Assembly: GCF_900109075.1 (NCBI RefSeq)
Contig: NZ_FNYS01000008.1
Span: forward strand, 62,001 to 126,000
Direction: 5' to 3'
From: Myroides marinus
Lineage (GTDB): Bacteria; Bacteroidota; Bacteroidia; Flavobacteriales; Flavobacteriaceae
DNA length: 64,000 nucleotides
Under the pieces are notes generated by a model, which saw nothing but the letters and a program-made list of their open reading frames with translations, searched no databases and was not told the DNA's origin. Below, piece after piece: positions 62,056 through 64,000 of this stretch. Every line of letters begins with the position of its first letter. Position 1 is the stretch's first letter. Both the position numbers and the translations under genes were made by a program.

Positions 62056-62084
62056 TAGAATGATTATAAATAATTATATATTTG
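62056..62084 (+). promoter_or_regulatory. Promoter with Fur-like site for the PepSY-TonB receptor pair
   Basis: TATATTTG (62077-62084) fits TAnnTTTG. Just upstream TAGAATGATTATAAATAAT (62056-62074) matches 12 of 19 positions of the Fur consensus, in the same location relative to the -7 box as the site at 30818-30836. Confidence 0.45.
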
Positions 62085-62127
62085 CGACTACTTAATTATT
62101 TTTAACTAATCTAAATAATCAAATATT

Positions 62128-63336
62128 ATGCAAGCTGATAAGCCCAAAAAAACTAAGGGTGTGTTCAAAAAGTATATGCTTAAAATACACTTATGGTTAG
62201 GACTTTTGTCAGGTATAATCGTACTTATAGTATCATTATCAGGAGCGTTCTTTGTCTTTAATGAAGACATCTCTGCCTATCTAAGGAAGGATATGATGTT
62301 TCATGGGGAAACAGATATTGCCAATAAAAAACCTATTCCTCTAAGAGAATTAAAGGATTTAGTGAATGCCCAAATCACTAACGAAGAGGTCACAGCAGAG
62401 GAAGTTACTATTCCACTAGACCCAAATCGTTCTTATCAATTTGGTTTGTTTAAAGCCGATGTTGAGGGGTGGAACTACTTTGACACCTACCTTATATTCA
62501 AAACTGTCTATGTAAACCAATACACCGGTAAGGTCATAGCAGTAGATGATATATTAGAGAGCCCATTCTTCTTCTCGATGATATTACACCGTTCTTTACT
62601 GCTTAAGAGTTCTGTAGGAGGAACTGTTGTAGGAGTATCTACTATCATATTTGTGGTTATGCTCGTTACAGGTATTATCCTGTGGTGGCCTAAGAACAAG
62701 AATATGCGTAAACAACGCTTTTGGTTTAGATGGAAAAAAGTAAAAGGATGGCGTCGTAAAAACTATGATGTACACAACATTCTAGGGTTCTACTCTTCTA
62801 TACTAGCACTGATAGTAGCTGTTACAGGTATTATGTATTCGTTCCGTATTACGATGTCTTGGATATATTTCTTAATCAACGGATTCTCTATGCATGCTCC
62901 AGACTATAGCCATTTTAAAACTATAGCTCCTGAGTCTATGGAAACACCAACTACTGTAGATCGCATAGCTGATAAGGTAAGAGAGCACTACCCTAATGCA
63001 TTCTCATTCGGAATAGACCTAGAAGACCATGAAAATGCTGATCATCACCATGATAATATGACTATACGTATCAAAGACCACGAGTTTAAATACAACGATT
63101 CTCATATTATGATATTTGATGAGCATTCAGGAGAATTACTATTTAACAGACCTCATAATGAGAGATTATTAGCAGATCGCGCTACAGGAGCTACCTATGA
63201 TTTACACGTAGGTGCATTCTTTGGGATGCCAGGTAAAATCATTGCTTTCATCCTAAGTCTAATTTGCGCCTCTCTACCTATTACTGGTTTTATAATCTAT
63301 TGGGGAAGACGAAATAAGAAAAAGACTACTAACTAA
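62128..63336 (+). CDS. PepSY-associated membrane protein, probable siderophore-iron reductase
   Basis: 402 residues. Helices at about 20-45, 150-190, 212-240 and 365-395, with LHLWLGLLSGII, LHRSLLLKSS, YDVHNILGFY and LHVGAFFG matching the paralogue at 27254. A histidine-rich stretch (HENADHHHDN, about 296-305) is present only in this copy. Probable periplasmic reduction of imported ferric complexes. It begins a plus-strand operon with a TonB receptor 11 bp downstream, the reverse gene order of the 28-kb locus. Confidence 0.85.
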   Translation: MQADKPKKTKGVFKKYMLKIHLWLGLLSGIIVLIVSLSGAFFVFNEDISAYLRKDMMFHGETDIANKKPIPLRELKDLVNAQITNEEVTAEEVTIPLDPNRSYQFGLFKADVEGWNYFDTYLIFKTVYVNQYTGKVIAVDDILESPFFFSMILHRSLLLKSSVGGTVVGVSTIIFVVMLVTGIILWWPKNKNMRKQRFWFRWKKVKGWRRKNYDVHNILGFYSSILALIVAVTGIMYSFRITMSWIYFLINGFSMHAPDYSHFKTIAPESMETPTTVDRIADKVREHYPNAFSFGIDLEDHENADHHHDNMTIRIKDHEFKYNDSHIMIFDEHSGELLFNRPHNERLLADRATGATYDLHVGAFFGMPGKIIAFILSLICASLPITGFIIYWGRRNKKKTTN

Positions 63337-63347
63337 TTCACACTATA

Positions 63348-64000
63348 ATGAATAGATCATATATATGGTTGCTATCGCTATGCAGCCTGGGTAGCTATGC
63401 CCAAACCGAAGCACAACTAGACAGTATACTCAACTCTCTTAACACCACTCTAGGTGAAGTAGTTATCACTGCTTCTACCCCTGTTTTTCAACAGAAAGCA
63501 GACAAGATGGTATTCAGTGTCGAGAACAGTGCTTTATCAGATGGAAGTACAGTATTAGAAGTTCTTGGAAGAGCTCCAGGAGTGGTTGTATCTCAAGAAG
63601 GAGAATTATCTCTACGAGGTAAAAAAGGGGTTAGTGTGATGCTAAACGGAAAGCTAAGCTCTCTGTCGGCTAAAGAACTAGCTAACTTATTGAGATCAAC
63701 CAACTCTTCTCAAGTAAAAAACATAGAAATAATTGCTAACCCATCTGCTAAGTATGATGCGGCTGGTAATGCGGGAATTATCAATATTGTGTTGAAGAAA
63801 TACAAGATGGAGGGGCTTAAAGGTAGCTCGTATCTAAATGCTGGTAGAGGTCGTAAAAACCGTATGAATGCAGGATTTAACCTTGGTTATACGCATAATA
63901 AGCTGAGCTTATTCGGTGACTACAGTTATACTTTTAGAGGAGAAGAAGAACACAAACATTACCTTCAAGACTTTTATAATGATAAGAACCCTAACATTAT
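63348..64000 (+). CDS. TonB-dependent receptor, 3' truncated by window edge
   Basis: The start ATG at 63348 opens MNRSYIWLLSLCSLGSYAQ (signal peptide). A TonB-box-like GEVVITAST follows, then a plug domain (VLEVLGRAPGVVVSQEGELS, VMLNGKLSSLS, SAKYDAAGNAGIINIVLKKY) and the beginning of the barrel. This is the outer-membrane beta-barrel family without a CarboxypepD domain. It is 11 bp after the PepSY gene and continues beyond the window. Confidence 0.9.
   Translation, partial: MNRSYIWLLSLCSLGSYAQTEAQLDSILNSLNTTLGEVVITASTPVFQQKADKMVFSVENSALSDGSTVLEVLGRAPGVVVSQEGELSLRGKKGVSVMLNGKLSSLSAKELANLLRSTNSSQVKNIEIIANPSAKYDAAGNAGIINIVLKKYKMEGLKGSSYLNAGRGRKNRMNAGFNLGYTHNKLSLFGDYSYTFRGEEEHKHYLQDFYNDKNPNI

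Larger units (their letters stand above)
60985..62127. other. 1.1-kb repeat-rich non-coding region
   Basis: It contains repeat element copy B (61066-61152), REP-like hairpin (61277-61291), a 22-bp perfect G/C-rich inverted repeat (61525-61576), AT-rich DNA, and a promoter for the PepSY gene (62056-62084). No supportable gene; short ORFs here are made of repeat sequence. Confidence 0.6.

Noticed and set aside
1..64000. CRISPR array, integron or tRNA genes
   Set aside because: No regular direct repeats with unique spacers, no attC-type pairs and no tRNA-like cloverleaf or CCA-ending structures were seen by eye.

Overview
The window is a low-GC stretch from a member of the Bacteroidota, family Flavobacteriaceae. 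The genus Myroides is my guess and cannot be proven from the window. Supporting signs are: many TonB-dependent receptors and PepSY proteins; N-termini of the type AQVGIGT..P typical of flavobacterial secreted proteins; TAnnTTTG promoter boxes; MenD and bacillithiol (BshA) genes; an ECF sigma factor paired with an inner-membrane protein carrying a barrel domain; and a PorE-like OmpA protein. Most genes are ordinary chromosomal housekeeping or accessory genes. There is no phage, plasmid, CRISPR array, rRNA or tRNA that I can see.

Layout. 1-1.7 kb: 3' end of a TonB-dependent receptor. 1.7-8.5 kb: a four-gene minus-strand operon encoding a 1450-residue secreted repeat protein followed by three paralogous ~250-residue secreted proteins. 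I do not recognise this as a described system, and it is the most interesting coding locus. 9-22 kb: mixed accessory genes (CPBP protease, a ~950-residue helical protein, NAGPA-type lipoprotein, ParB-like protein, GNAT, MFS pump, AraC regulator, DUF1877 protein, and an orphan HigA-type N-domain). 22.6-24.5 kb: ECF sigma factor with its translationally coupled membrane-anchored barrel protein. 25.5-30.8 kb: porin, PepSY protein and TonB receptor, with a Fur-like site. 31-34 kb: Smr protein, pdxH, rnz and a STAS-like protein. 35-36.7 kb: pyrR-pyrB. 36.9-38.7 kb: tandem META-type paralogues. 40.7-47.7 kb: PorE-like protein, methyltransferase, pheA, GNAT, glutathione peroxidase, menD, DUF2853 protein. 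48-51 kb: amidohydrolase, ankyrin lipoprotein and AraC regulator. 51.7-56.1 kb: EamA transporter, lipoprotein, bshA, and a frameshifted surface-protein gene. 56.1-60.9 kb: a 5'-truncated gene, SnoaL-like protein, MFS and divergent AraC pair, SMI1/KNR4 protein, RidA-like protein. 62-64 kb: a second PepSY and TonB-receptor pair.

Non-coding structure is the second theme. Intergenic mosaics recur at about 10.5, 18.2, 19.1, 33.9, 38.8 and 56.6 kb. They are built from the same modules: octamer-like G/T tracts, TAATGCCGAAGGCAAA-like mini-palindromes, REP-like hairpins with compensating stem changes, and heptanucleotide repeats resembling STRR sequences. In five minus-strand genes the tract abuts or supplies the stop codon. 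A separate ~87-bp element with 11-bp terminal inverted repeats occurs twice in opposite orientation (13.8 and 61.1 kb). Gene ends are otherwise marked by clear stem-loop terminators.

The genes imply an organism investing in outer-membrane uptake of iron and other nutrients (three TonB receptors, two PepSY ferric-reductase-type proteins, one porin) and in secreted surface proteins. All function calls come from reading motifs in the sequence; no database search was run.
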